Assembly: GCA_026391125.1 (NCBI GenBank) | Contig: JAPLEO010000022.1 | Coordinates: 1-33,621 of the forward strand | Source: Bacteroidota bacterium | GTDB lineage: Bacteria > Bacteroidota > Bacteroidia > Chitinophagales > Chitinophagaceae | Reading direction: 5' to 3' | DNA length: 33,621 nt | In this document: positions 10,201 through 16,866 of the stretch, piece after piece | Layout of the letters: every line of letters begins with the position of its first letter | How positions within the stretch are numbered: the stretch's first letter is position 1 | Position numbers and translations under genes: made by a program | Notes under the pieces: generated by a model | Told to the model about the DNA's origin: nothing | Seen by the model: only the letters and a program-made list of their open reading frames with translations | Database searches by the model: none

Positions 10201-10415
10201 GTTCTTCCTTTAGGTAACACAATGGTGAAATCACCAGTGGTGGAAGATGTGGTTGCGACTGTGGTACCTTTTACTGAAATTGTTGCTCCTGCAACAGGTC
10301 TTTTACCAGAATCAGTTACTTTACCAGTAACAGACTTCTGTGCAAAAACCGATGCTGTAAGCAAGAATAGGATAAAGGTTAACGCAAATTTCTTTGGTGT
10401 TAATTTGTTCATCAT
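7272..10415 (-). CDS. SusC/RagA-family TonB-dependent outer-membrane transporter
   Basis: Protein of about 1046 residues when started at the double ATG at 10415/10412 (MMNKLTPKKFALTFILFLL, signal cleavage after VFAQ). The longer open frame to 10514 lacks a signal peptide at its end and runs through AT-rich leader DNA. Domains in order: CarboxypepD_reg-like (GKVTDSGKRPVAGATISVKG), TonB-box-like EIVVTGY, plug (LIIVDGVRSS, DIESIQVLKDASAAIYG, GAIIVTTKKGK), then the beta-barrel with the calcium-loop element DINGDGKIDADDRTYIGDP usual in SusC, ending in an aromatic residue (LIGVNLNF). It imports the ligand captured by the adjacent SusD, powered by TonB-ExbBD. Confidence 0.93.
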   Translation of the reverse strand: MMNKLTPKKFALTFILFLLTASVFAQKSVTGKVTDSGKRPVAGATISVKGTTVATTSSTTGDFTIVLPKGRTSLIVSYVGFEDQTIDVGTSSSVTVSLKETTSALNEIVVTGYTAQKKKDIAGSVAVVNVKDMKQTPASTGEEALQGRASGLTVISSGQPGAGSDIRIRGITGFGDNRPLIIVDGVRSSITDLNMNDIESIQVLKDASAAIYGVAGSNGAIIVTTKKGKAGKAKISYDGYYGVTTPGKGYDMANTAEEAIGIWKQYSNSGSAPDHPQFGKGATPVIPDYITPKGTKAGDPSTNPALYDLNNYQITQANKVGTNWYKEITQNAPTQSHTVTLSSGNDKSTYLFSLGYLNQQGTAKFQYLERYSLRANTSFNIKDHIRIGENAFMFFKKNPTFGNQGEGSPFSVSFRESAIIPVYDIMGNFAGTKSQGLGNAQNPYANMYRTKDNVGNTWNITGNVWGEVDLAKHLTFRTSFGGTINNNYSYTFQYVAYENAEGNTGSNSFHENASFNTNWTYTNTLNYSNSIDKHTFLILAGKEDNYISGRNFTAGRSSYFSENPNYWTIGTGSGSQSNDGGAYKQALSSWFARAEYSYDGKYIVNATVRRDGISVLTPEQRWGNFPGVSLAWRMSQEKFMQKVSVINDLKIRASYGVMGAAFGTVPPTNPYDLYGSNAGRSFYAVNGSSTSPTAGFFRSNIGNPNTTWEQDIVSNVGFDLTMLNNKFDMSFDIYKKKISGMLYRASGTAFDVIFTGDASLPLVNIGDMQNTGIDLNMTYHAKLSKDSKLDITGMITTYKNKLVSIPGLPYFPGPQIRNIIPTRNEVGHGVGSFYGYKVIGLFKDAQDVTASPKQTDAQPGVFKYADINGDGKIDADDRTYIGDPNPKFTYGLNLAYSYKSFDASAFFFGSAGNDIFDNTKIFTDFPDFFKGGIRREVALNSWTPSNTNTTIPKLMTTGSFSTDLVSNSYFISKGGYLRLKQVQIGYTMPAAMLTKYGIERLRVYVQAANLFTLTNYKGLDPELQGGGIDNGNYPHTAAFLIGVNLNF

Positions 10416-10470
10416 AAGCAATCGAATTTTTTTGCAATCGTTTGAAATCGTTTGGATCGTTTGAGAGCAT
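10416..10470 (-). promoter_or_regulatory. Three direct repeats in the SusC leader
   Basis: Directly upstream of the SusC start, the octamer ATCGTTTG (CAAACGAT on the coding strand) occurs at 10437-10444, 10447-10454 and 10456-10463, about one DNA turn apart. A fourth partial copy (AATCGAATT) lies closer to the start. Helical spacing suggests a protein-binding array or an RNA-binding leader element. The function is not known. Confidence 0.4.
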
Positions 10471-10545
10471 AAATTGTAAAAAAAAAATAACATGGCAAAA
10501 GAAATGTTAAACATTTATTTTTGCAATATTTAAATAACTGATTTT

Positions 10546-10575
10546 CAATTATATAAATGTTTGCTAACGAACAAT
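10546..10575 (-). promoter_or_regulatory. Candidate SusC promoter
   Basis: On the minus strand a TTG (10572-10574) is followed by 18 nt and then TATAATTG (10546-10553), one base from the Bacteroidota -7 consensus TAnnTTTG. This would give a leader of about 125 nt carrying the triple repeat. An exact TAATTTTG lies at 10595-10602 but lacks a good -33 box. Confidence 0.35.
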
Positions 10576-10607
10576 AGTTTTTGTTAAAATTATCCAAAAT
10601 TAACATC

Positions 10608-10622
10608 GTGTATTTTTTACAC
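10608..10622. promoter_or_regulatory. Palindrome upstream of SusC, possible operator
   Basis: GTGTA-TTTTT-TACAC is a perfect inverted repeat with 5-base arms and a 5-base centre. It sits just upstream of the TAATTTTG -7-like element. The size suits a dimeric repressor or activator site, but no matching regulator gene is in the window. Confidence 0.3.
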
Positions 10623-10678
10623 TTTCGGTATAACTGATTGATGTTTATAGGATTTCGCAACCGTTCTCGGAGCAAAAA

Positions 10679-10866
10679 AAAAGACAAAAAAATCGTCTTT
10701 TAACAAAAAAAAACAGCATTTTTTATTTTTTATAAAATCACTTTGAGAAAATGATTTGTTTGAGCATGCAAATGGGGCATAAAATTTTCCCCTCAAAGAT
10801 CATCGTCTTTTAAAATTGACGACCCATTAAGTTAGTCTCTGAATTTTATAGCAAAAATGTCAGAGA
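10679..10866. other. AT-rich intergenic stretch with a chain of inverted repeats
   Basis: Between the small lipoprotein and the SusC promoter lie several hairpin-capable repeats: AAAAGAC/GTCTTTT (10679-10685 and 10695-10701), GGGG/CCCC around 10774-10792, TCGTC/GACGA near 10803-10822, and TCTCTGA/TCAGAGA (10836-10842 and 10860-10866). The 12-mer ATCGTCTTTTAA occurs twice, at 10692-10703 and 10802-10813. No convincing coding frame is present. It could hold the lipoprotein's terminator, a leader RNA or a small RNA. Confidence 0.4.
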
Positions 10867-10896
10867 TAATTGCAATAAAAAAAGCGAAATGAGAAA

Positions 10897-11211
10897 TTAA
10901 TAATAGCGGCTGATTACCTTGAAATTCTTGTCGATCTTCACCTTCATATCCCCTGTAGTGTCGATGCGACGGGCGTTTTGAGCAGAAATTTCATTGGTCA
11001 TATGTACTTTAAATTCACAGATGTAGTATTTCGTATCATCAAAGAAAACAACAGATGTAACATCGTATTTGAATAGGCCTTTACTTTTTGGATCTGTATT
11101 TAAATAATCCGCCATCGCAGATTTTAATTGCAGATTTACATCAGCTGGCTTGTTCTTCGTTGTACACGACAAGCAAAAAAGGCATACACAAAAAATGAAA
11201 CTTTTCTTCAT
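10897..11211 (-). CDS. Small lipoprotein of unknown function
   Basis: A 104-residue protein. MKKSFIFCVCLFCLSC is a lipoprotein signal with the lipid-attachment Cys in LSC, and the mature part is about 88 residues, mostly beta by eye (GLFKYDVTSVVFFDD, KYYICEFKVHM, GDMKVKIDKNFKVISRYY). I do not recognise the family. It stands alone on the minus strand, divergent from the carboxylesterase gene, with about 480 bp to the next gene downstream. The start is well supported by the signal peptide. A role at the cell envelope is all that can be inferred. Confidence 0.7.
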   Translation of the reverse strand: MKKSFIFCVCLFCLSCTTKNKPADVNLQLKSAMADYLNTDPKSKGLFKYDVTSVVFFDDTKYYICEFKVHMTNEISAQNARRIDTTGDMKVKIDKNFKVISRYY

Positions 11212-11269
11212 ACTACTAGCATTCTGAAGGAAAAACAGTGACCACTTTCAAGGTGGATTAACAGATTCA

Positions 11270-11283
11270 CCCTAAAATTAGGG
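11270..11283. promoter_or_regulatory. Palindrome in the divergent intergenic region
   Basis: CCCTAAAATTAGGG has 6-base arms around AA and lies between the divergent lipoprotein and esterase genes. It is a possible operator. No clear TAnnTTTG promoter was found for either gene in this 188-bp interval. Confidence 0.25.
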
Positions 11284-11399
11284 AGGTTTGTTCATATATC
11301 TTCTACATTTTTCAATAAAAAAATCAACTAAATTTAAAATTCAAACAAATTTTTACCGCTCTTTCAACACCCGTCCAAATTTTAAAATAATCGATTCCT

Positions 11400-13037
11400 A
11401 TGAAAAATAAATGGCTTGCAATATTTGCTTTATTGCTCTCTAATTGCCTCTGGGCACAGTCGCTCAGCTTCTCCTTCCCCATCCAAACAAAAACTGATTT
11501 GGGAATCATCGAAGGAAATTATAATACCCAAACAGGTATTCAAACTTATTTCGGAGTTCCTTTTGCTAAACCACCCGTTGGTGAACTTAGATGGAAAGAT
11601 CCTCAACCACTAGAACCTTGGAAAGGAATTAAAGAAACTAAAAATTTTGGTCCACGACCCATGCAGAACATGGTTTTTGGTGACATGGATTCTAGATCAA
11701 ATGGATTAAGTGAAGACTGCCTTTATTTAAACGTTTGGACTCCCTCAAAAAGAAATACTAAAAATCTTCCCGTCCTTGTTTACTTCTATGGTGGCGGGAA
11801 TGCTGCTGGTGATGCATCCGAACCTCGATATGATGGTGAAGCAATGGCAAAAAAAGGAATCGTCGTAATTACCTGTAACTATCGCTTAAACATTTTTGGA
11901 AATTTTGCACATCCAGAATTATCTACAGAATCACCACATAAATCTTCAGGCAACTATGGATACTTTGATCAATTGGCTGCTCTAAAATGGGTGAATAAAA
12001 ATATTGCATCATTCGGTGGCGATCCAAACCACGTAACCATTGCAGGGGAATCTGCTGGCTCTATTGCTGTGAGTTATCAAATGGCATCACCACTTTCTAA
12101 AGGATTGATTCATGCTGCAATTGGCGAAAGCGGAGCAGGCATTAATCCTACTATGGCCCCTGTTTCAAAAAAGGATGCAGAGAAAGAAGGAAAAGATTTT
12201 GCAGAAAAATTTAAATTAAAATCATTAAAAGAATTAAGAGCACTTTCTACGCGAGAATTATTTGAAATGTTTAAAGAATCCGGCAAATTTGGATTCCCTG
12301 TAGTTCTTGATGGCTATTTCTTACCGGCAACTGTTGTTGAAATTTTCAATCAAGGAAAACAAGCACAAATTCCTTTATTGCTTGGTTGGAATTCTGCAGA
12401 AATTCCGGGCCAAGCTTTTATGCAAGGAAAACCTTATACCGTTGAAAATTTTAACGCACAGGTTAAAAAAGATTTTCCGAATAATGTTGAAGAAATTTTA
12501 AAAGTATATGCAGCATCTAACGCTTCCGAAGTAGAACTCGCTGCAACTGCCATGGCTTCTGATAGATTTATTTCTTATTCAACTTGGAAATGGTTTGACC
12601 TACAAAGAAAAAATAGCAAACAGGATGTGTACCGCTATTTGTATAGCAAGATTCGTCCGCCGTTGGTTGATCAATCTCAAGTTCCCGGCTTAGCTGGTGG
12701 CACACAAAATAAAGCTGACGCAGCAGCACCTGCAGCGCCTAAAGCTGTTGGTGCGCCTCACGCTTGTGAGATTGAATACTGCATGGGCAACTTACATTTA
12801 GTGAAACAATATGCATGGACTGCAGATGATAAAAAAGTATCATCCACCATGTCGAACTATTTTGCAAACTTCATTAAAACATATAATCCAAACGGTGGAA
12901 GTCTTCCTGAATGGACTTCCGCAAAAGGCAGCGACGCCACACCTCCTGTGATGGTCATTGATGTGAATTCAAGAACTGAAAAGGCTTTGAATGATGCACG
13001 TTATGAATTGCATGATAAGATCTATAAAAATAAGTGA
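11400..13037 (+). CDS. Exported type-B carboxylesterase
   Basis: A 545-residue alpha/beta-hydrolase of the COesterase family, with signal peptide MKNKWLAIFALLLSNCLWAQ. Family motifs are the EDCLYLNVWTP block, oxyanion-hole GGG (VYFYGGGN), and nucleophile elbow GESAGS with Ser218. The likely acid is Glu334 (GWNSAEIPG), and the catalytic His454 lies in GAPHACEIEY. The length is normal for the family. A short Ala/Pro-rich insert (about residues 440-450) precedes the His motif. It would hydrolyse carboxylic esters in the periplasm or outside the cell; the substrate is unknown. The TGA stop lies inside the GA-rich dispersed repeat. The TonB-dependent receptor gene follows after a terminator. Confidence 0.92.
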   Translation: MKNKWLAIFALLLSNCLWAQSLSFSFPIQTKTDLGIIEGNYNTQTGIQTYFGVPFAKPPVGELRWKDPQPLEPWKGIKETKNFGPRPMQNMVFGDMDSRSNGLSEDCLYLNVWTPSKRNTKNLPVLVYFYGGGNAAGDASEPRYDGEAMAKKGIVVITCNYRLNIFGNFAHPELSTESPHKSSGNYGYFDQLAALKWVNKNIASFGGDPNHVTIAGESAGSIAVSYQMASPLSKGLIHAAIGESGAGINPTMAPVSKKDAEKEGKDFAEKFKLKSLKELRALSTRELFEMFKESGKFGFPVVLDGYFLPATVVEIFNQGKQAQIPLLLGWNSAEIPGQAFMQGKPYTVENFNAQVKKDFPNNVEEILKVYAASNASEVELAATAMASDRFISYSTWKWFDLQRKNSKQDVYRYLYSKIRPPLVDQSQVPGLAGGTQNKADAAAPAAPKAVGAPHACEIEYCMGNLHLVKQYAWTADDKKVSSTMSNYFANFIKTYNPNGGSLPEWTSAKGSDATPPVMVIDVNSRTEKALNDARYELHDKIYKNK

Positions 13038-13065
13038 AGAGATAAAAGATAAAAGTGAAGAGAGG
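13033..13065 (+). repeat. GA-rich dispersed repeat, forward copy
   Basis: These 33 bases are identical to 79-111, more than 12 kb away. The copy begins within the last codons of the esterase gene, and the gene's TGA stop (13035-13037) is part of the repeat's AGTGAAGAG block. Confidence 0.85.
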
Positions 13066-13074
13066 AGGAAAAAA

Positions 13075-13116
13075 GTGAGGAGTGAGAAGTGAGAAGTGAG
13101 GAGTGAGGAGTGAACA
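13075..13116 (+). repeat. Tandem 7-bp repeat, GTGAGGA/GTGAGAA
   Basis: Five perfect heptads (GTGAGGA, GTGAGAA, GTGAGAA, GTGAGGA, GTGAGGA) and a sixth altered one (GTGAACA) follow directly after the 33-bp GA-rich repeat and precede the terminator. This low-complexity array is likely to vary in copy number through slippage. Confidence 0.85.
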
Positions 13117-13125
13117 AAATAATTC

Positions 13126-13152
13126 GGCCCGCTAACCGCGGGCCATTTTTAT
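13126..13152 (+). terminator. Rho-independent terminator after the carboxylesterase
   Basis: The GC-only stem GGCCCGC/GCGGGCC (13126-13132 with 13138-13144) has a 5-nt loop and is followed by ATTTTTATT. It ends transcription of the esterase gene before the receptor gene's own promoter. Confidence 0.9.
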
Positions 13153-13183
13153 TAGATTCAAAAACTTTTGGAAAGTATATTTG
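13152..13183 (+). promoter_or_regulatory. Promoter of the TonB-dependent receptor gene
   Basis: TATATTTG at 13176-13183 matches the Bacteroidota -7 consensus TAnnTTTG exactly. TTAG at 13152-13155, 20 nt upstream, is a partial -33 box. The predicted transcript starts about 10-15 nt before the ATG at 13202. It lies directly after the esterase terminator, as expected for a separate unit. Confidence 0.5.
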
Positions 13184-13201
13184 CTTTATAAATCCAAATC
13201 A

Positions 13202-15361
13202 ATGATTTCCTGTTCTCGGTTGAAGCTGCTAGTTGTTATATTTTTTTTAAGTATATTTTTTTTTAATAATGCTTATAGTCAAACTAAAATTCAGGACAGT
13301 GTTTTTAAACTTGAAGAGGTAATTGTTACTGCGCAGAAGAGATCTGAGTTATTACATAATGTTCCTTTTGCGATTAGTAATTTAAGTGCCAAACAAATTG
13401 AAGACTTGAGACTTTGGCAGATCAAAGAAATTACTTCTGTTATTCCAAATTTTTATAGTTCAGATCCAGGAGATGGAAGAGACGTAACATCACTTAGAGG
13501 AATAGCAACAACTTCTTATGATCCTGCAACTACCGTTTACATTGATGGTGTGAATCAGTTTGGTTTAGACACCTATATTCCTACTTTATTTGATGTGGAA
13601 AGAATCGAAGTTTTACGCGGTCCACAAAGTACTTTATACGGAAGAAATGCCATGGCAGGTGTGATCAATATCATTACTAAACAACCAAGCAATACTATCT
13701 CTGGATCCGCATCCTATAGCATTGGCAACTATGGTCAAAACAGAATGAACCTAAGTATTAAAGCACCTATTATAAAAAACAAATTATTTTTTGGCGCAAG
13801 CATTTTATATGATGCAAGAAATGGTTATTATACCAATCAATTCAACAACAAAACTTATGATAAACAAAATGGTTTCTTTCGAAACTATTTTATAAAATAT
13901 ATTGCTAATCATTCTTGGTCGTTCTTACTGAATATTAAAAATAGAAATCAAAGAAACAATGGTGCATTCCCGTTGGTGATGGGAGCCGACAATGCGATTG
14001 CAGAACCATTCTCATTAAACCAGAATGCTACCACCACAATGATTGATAATACAGTGAATGCTTCGTTATCGATTCACTACTCTGGCCATAGTTTTGATTT
14101 TTTATCACAGACCGCTTATCAGAGTAACTATCGTTATTATACTAATCCAATTGATGGAGATTTTTCACCATACGATGCCATCACTGTGATTAACAATTAT
14201 GGAAAGGATTGGAATAAAAGCAAAGTCTATACACAGGAATTCAAAATCACTTCCCCAACTGCTTCAAACAACCCACTAAAATATACTGCAGGCGCCTATT
14301 TATTTTACCAAGATGCACCAGTTAAACAAGGCACTAGATTTGGTGCTGATGCAAATAGTATCATGATGGTGGGCGACTCTTTATTCACTTTGATCAACAG
14401 CACAAAATCTAACAAAAAAGGAGTTTCATTTTATGGACAGTTGAGTTACGCCATCACTCCTAAATTAAATTTCACTGCAGGACTTAGAAATGATTATGAA
14501 GATCAAACACAAACAGTAAAAGGTGAATACCAACACGATCCGATGCCTAAACCTATTACCATTATACCAGACACTAGTGCTAATATACATTTCAGCGCGT
14601 GGTCACCTAAATTGGCTTTAGATTATCATTTCACTGAACATACTATGGGCTATGCAAATTATAGCCAAGGATTTAGAACAGGTGGACTTTCTGCGTTAAG
14701 TTCAGATCCCTCACAACCGCCACTAGTAGGCTTCTTGCCCGAGCACAGTAACAATTTCGAATTGGGTTTGAAAAATAATTTGTGGCATGATCGTGTGAAT
14801 TTGAATATCGCAGTTTTCTATACAAAAGTGAATGATGCTCAGGTTCCCAGCTTAGTGCTTCCTGATGCGATCACCATCACAAAAAATGTTGGTAAACTAA
14901 ATAGTAAAGGAATTGAATTTGAATTCAAAGCACAGGCTTCTAAATCACTTTTTATCCAATATAGTTTTGGGTATACTGATGCTAGCTTTACTTCTTTACA
15001 ATTATCTTCTCAAGGAAGCAGCATTAATTTAAATGGGAAGAAACAATTATTTAGTCCGGATCTTACTTCCTTCCTTGCATTACAATATACCATGCAAATT
15101 AATCCAGGAAAATTATCAACATTTGTAAGAGGTGAATGGAAATATTTAGGCACCACCTATTTTGACTTAGCAAATACCATCAAACAATCTCCCTATAGTT
15201 TATTCAATGCAAGTGCAGGATTGAATGCAAAACAATTTAGTTTGCAAGCATGGTTTAGAAATATTTCGAATCAAAAATATATTGCGTACGCATACGATTT
15301 CGGAGCGGCTCATTTGGGTGATCCATCTAATTATGGCATCACTTTATCGTATCGGTTTTAA
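13202..15361 (+). CDS. TonB-dependent receptor (non-SusC type)
   Basis: Outer-membrane receptor of about 719 residues. The ATG at 13202 is chosen over an upstream TTG because it gives the signal peptide MISCSRLKLLVVIFFLSIFF, cleaved after NAYSQ, and sits just past the promoter. TonB-box-like EVIVTAQKR, plug motifs (TSLRGIATT, TVYIDGV, VERIEVLRGPQSTLYGRNA, GVINIITKQPS) and a C-terminal barrel ending YGITLSYRF are present. It lacks the CarboxypepD_reg domain of SusC proteins and has no SusD partner. This clade (VTAQKR, NVPFAISNLSA) imports small molecules, such as iron complexes or ester-linked natural compounds. The upstream exported esterase may supply its ligand, which is inference from position only. 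Confidence 0.9.
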   Translation: MISCSRLKLLVVIFFLSIFFFNNAYSQTKIQDSVFKLEEVIVTAQKRSELLHNVPFAISNLSAKQIEDLRLWQIKEITSVIPNFYSSDPGDGRDVTSLRGIATTSYDPATTVYIDGVNQFGLDTYIPTLFDVERIEVLRGPQSTLYGRNAMAGVINIITKQPSNTISGSASYSIGNYGQNRMNLSIKAPIIKNKLFFGASILYDARNGYYTNQFNNKTYDKQNGFFRNYFIKYIANHSWSFLLNIKNRNQRNNGAFPLVMGADNAIAEPFSLNQNATTTMIDNTVNASLSIHYSGHSFDFLSQTAYQSNYRYYTNPIDGDFSPYDAITVINNYGKDWNKSKVYTQEFKITSPTASNNPLKYTAGAYLFYQDAPVKQGTRFGADANSIMMVGDSLFTLINSTKSNKKGVSFYGQLSYAITPKLNFTAGLRNDYEDQTQTVKGEYQHDPMPKPITIIPDTSANIHFSAWSPKLALDYHFTEHTMGYANYSQGFRTGGLSALSSDPSQPPLVGFLPEHSNNFELGLKNNLWHDRVNLNIAVFYTKVNDAQVPSLVLPDAITITKNVGKLNSKGIEFEFKAQASKSLFIQYSFGYTDASFTSLQLSSQGSSINLNGKKQLFSPDLTSFLALQYTMQINPGKLSTFVRGEWKYLGTTYFDLANTIKQSPYSLFNASAGLNAKQFSLQAWFRNISNQKYIAYAYDFGAAHLGDPSNYGITLSYRF

Positions 15362-15367
15362 TACAAA

Positions 15368-16858
15368 TTATATAACTGTAACGATCACTCTTTTGTACCT
15401 GGTTAAACTAGGTATGCCATTATCATTACCCTCGATGATGATATGAAAGCTATCACCTTTTTTAGCAGTAGATGGAATTTTTGCAATGGCAGTTTTTCCG
15501 TTCAATACAATTGTTGCTTGACCGCTTCCAGCCTCTGCATAACACCATGCTTTTAATTGAACTGCATTTTTATCAGGGTCGCTCGCATCAATATGTAATG
15601 GAATTTCTTGTCCGGCTTTCGCAGAAATTTTCATCCCTTCTTTTACGCTGATCTCAGGCGCATGATTCGCTTCTGCAAAGGGTTTGACACACCAGTCGGC
15701 ACGAGCAGCAAGATCTTCTTGAATGGTTTTTAACCAGCGCGTTTGAGGATAATTATTATCAATAGCATTTGATTCGGGATTGAATTCGGCAGAACTTGGT
15801 CCGTCTTCATAACGAAAAGCATTATCGGCCGACTTCATAAATCTTCCACCCCATCCGCCATAATTTGGATGATCTAAATTGTCTAATCCCACATCCACTA
15901 ATTGTAAGAATGCTGGAGAGTCGCCCTCAGAAATAAAATCGTATTGATTAAAGGAACCCCATTGTGAATTTTTAATTTTTGCGAGGTCTCCATGAATATG
16001 TTCTGGATCGCCCACTTGTTTTTTTCCATCGCCATAGGAATAATACATATCTAACAATGCCCCATGATTCAAAATAATTTTAGAAGACATATAAGCGCCT
16101 TCAAAATAAGATTGCATCGATAATGGAATCATCTTTTTCCATGGATATGCAAAAGCTGCAAATTGTGTGGAATTATAAAATGTCAAAATTTTAGGCCAGT
16201 GAATCCCGATATAATTTTTATAAGTAGCATCCTGATACGTCACAGTATATATGATGGCTTTTCTCGATATCTTTTCTTTGATCTGATTCCAGTTAAAATT
16301 TTTGGAATACTGCTCTTCAATAGATTTTAATGCGCGAGCGATCGTATTGGTGCCACCCCATGCTTGTAAATAAATGGGCTCAGGATCTGCATCTAATAAT
16401 TTTGCCTTGATCCATTCAGAACCATCTGTGATCTTTTCAATCTCACCTTCAAAATCAATATTGCCAACCTTTACTAGGCTCTTTAAGTAATTAGGACTGG
16501 GATAATTCTTGGCGTTCTGTGACAGGTTTGGAAATACTTTTTTGTATGCGTCTAGCAAATCCTTGATCCATGTAACGCCGGCCCATCGCAAATCTGTTCT
16601 TGGTGCATACAACTCTTTGGTCATGGGCATTTCAGAAGTAAACTTCGTACCCTTTCCATCGCCTTTGTAATGCCACATAGAACTGGAATAAATCAATCCT
16701 TCAACCTTGTATTCGTTCGAGTACAAGAGCATTCTAATAAAAGTATCTACATCATCAATTTCTCCATCCGTAGTTACAATTGTGCGTGGTAATTTTTGAT
16801 AGGCAAAACTTTGATGGTAGCCTAAGAACAACAAAACAATCAGCACAATTTTTTTCAT
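15368..16858 (-). CDS. Exported DUF1593 (Sde182-like) nucleoside-hydrolase-fold protein
   Basis: A 496-residue protein with signal peptide MKKIVLIVLLFLGYHQSFA. The N-terminal domain starts PRTIVTTDGEIDDVDTF, an Asp cluster like the calcium and ribose site of nucleoside hydrolases, followed by the DUF1593 pattern (SSSMWHYKGDGKGTKF, QAWGGTNTIARAL, GGWGGRF). The C-terminal 95 residues or so form an Ig-like domain (APEISVKEGMKISAKAGQE to RYKRVIVTVI) matching the Sde182 C-terminal module. Members are linked to polysaccharide breakdown, but the reaction is not established. It lies 8 bp after the GMC oxidoreductase gene and is probably co-transcribed with it. It converges on the TonB receptor gene with a 6-bp gap. 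Confidence 0.85.
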   Translation of the reverse strand: MKKIVLIVLLFLGYHQSFAYQKLPRTIVTTDGEIDDVDTFIRMLLYSNEYKVEGLIYSSSMWHYKGDGKGTKFTSEMPMTKELYAPRTDLRWAGVTWIKDLLDAYKKVFPNLSQNAKNYPSPNYLKSLVKVGNIDFEGEIEKITDGSEWIKAKLLDADPEPIYLQAWGGTNTIARALKSIEEQYSKNFNWNQIKEKISRKAIIYTVTYQDATYKNYIGIHWPKILTFYNSTQFAAFAYPWKKMIPLSMQSYFEGAYMSSKIILNHGALLDMYYSYGDGKKQVGDPEHIHGDLAKIKNSQWGSFNQYDFISEGDSPAFLQLVDVGLDNLDHPNYGGWGGRFMKSADNAFRYEDGPSSAEFNPESNAIDNNYPQTRWLKTIQEDLAARADWCVKPFAEANHAPEISVKEGMKISAKAGQEIPLHIDASDPDKNAVQLKAWCYAEAGSGQATIVLNGKTAIAKIPSTAKKGDSFHIIIEGNDNGIPSLTRYKRVIVTVI

Positions 16859-16866
16859 CCGCTATT

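Noticed and set aside
5471..10415. Polysaccharide utilisation locus
   Set aside because: No glycoside hydrolase, polysaccharide lyase, sulfatase or hybrid two-component regulator is seen beside this SusCD pair, so a glycan substrate cannot be claimed.
10412..10687. A 91-codon open frame on the minus strand covering the SusC leader
   Set aside because: It is very AT-rich, has no recognisable domain, ends inside the SusC coding start and crosses the predicted promoter, so it is most likely a chance frame.
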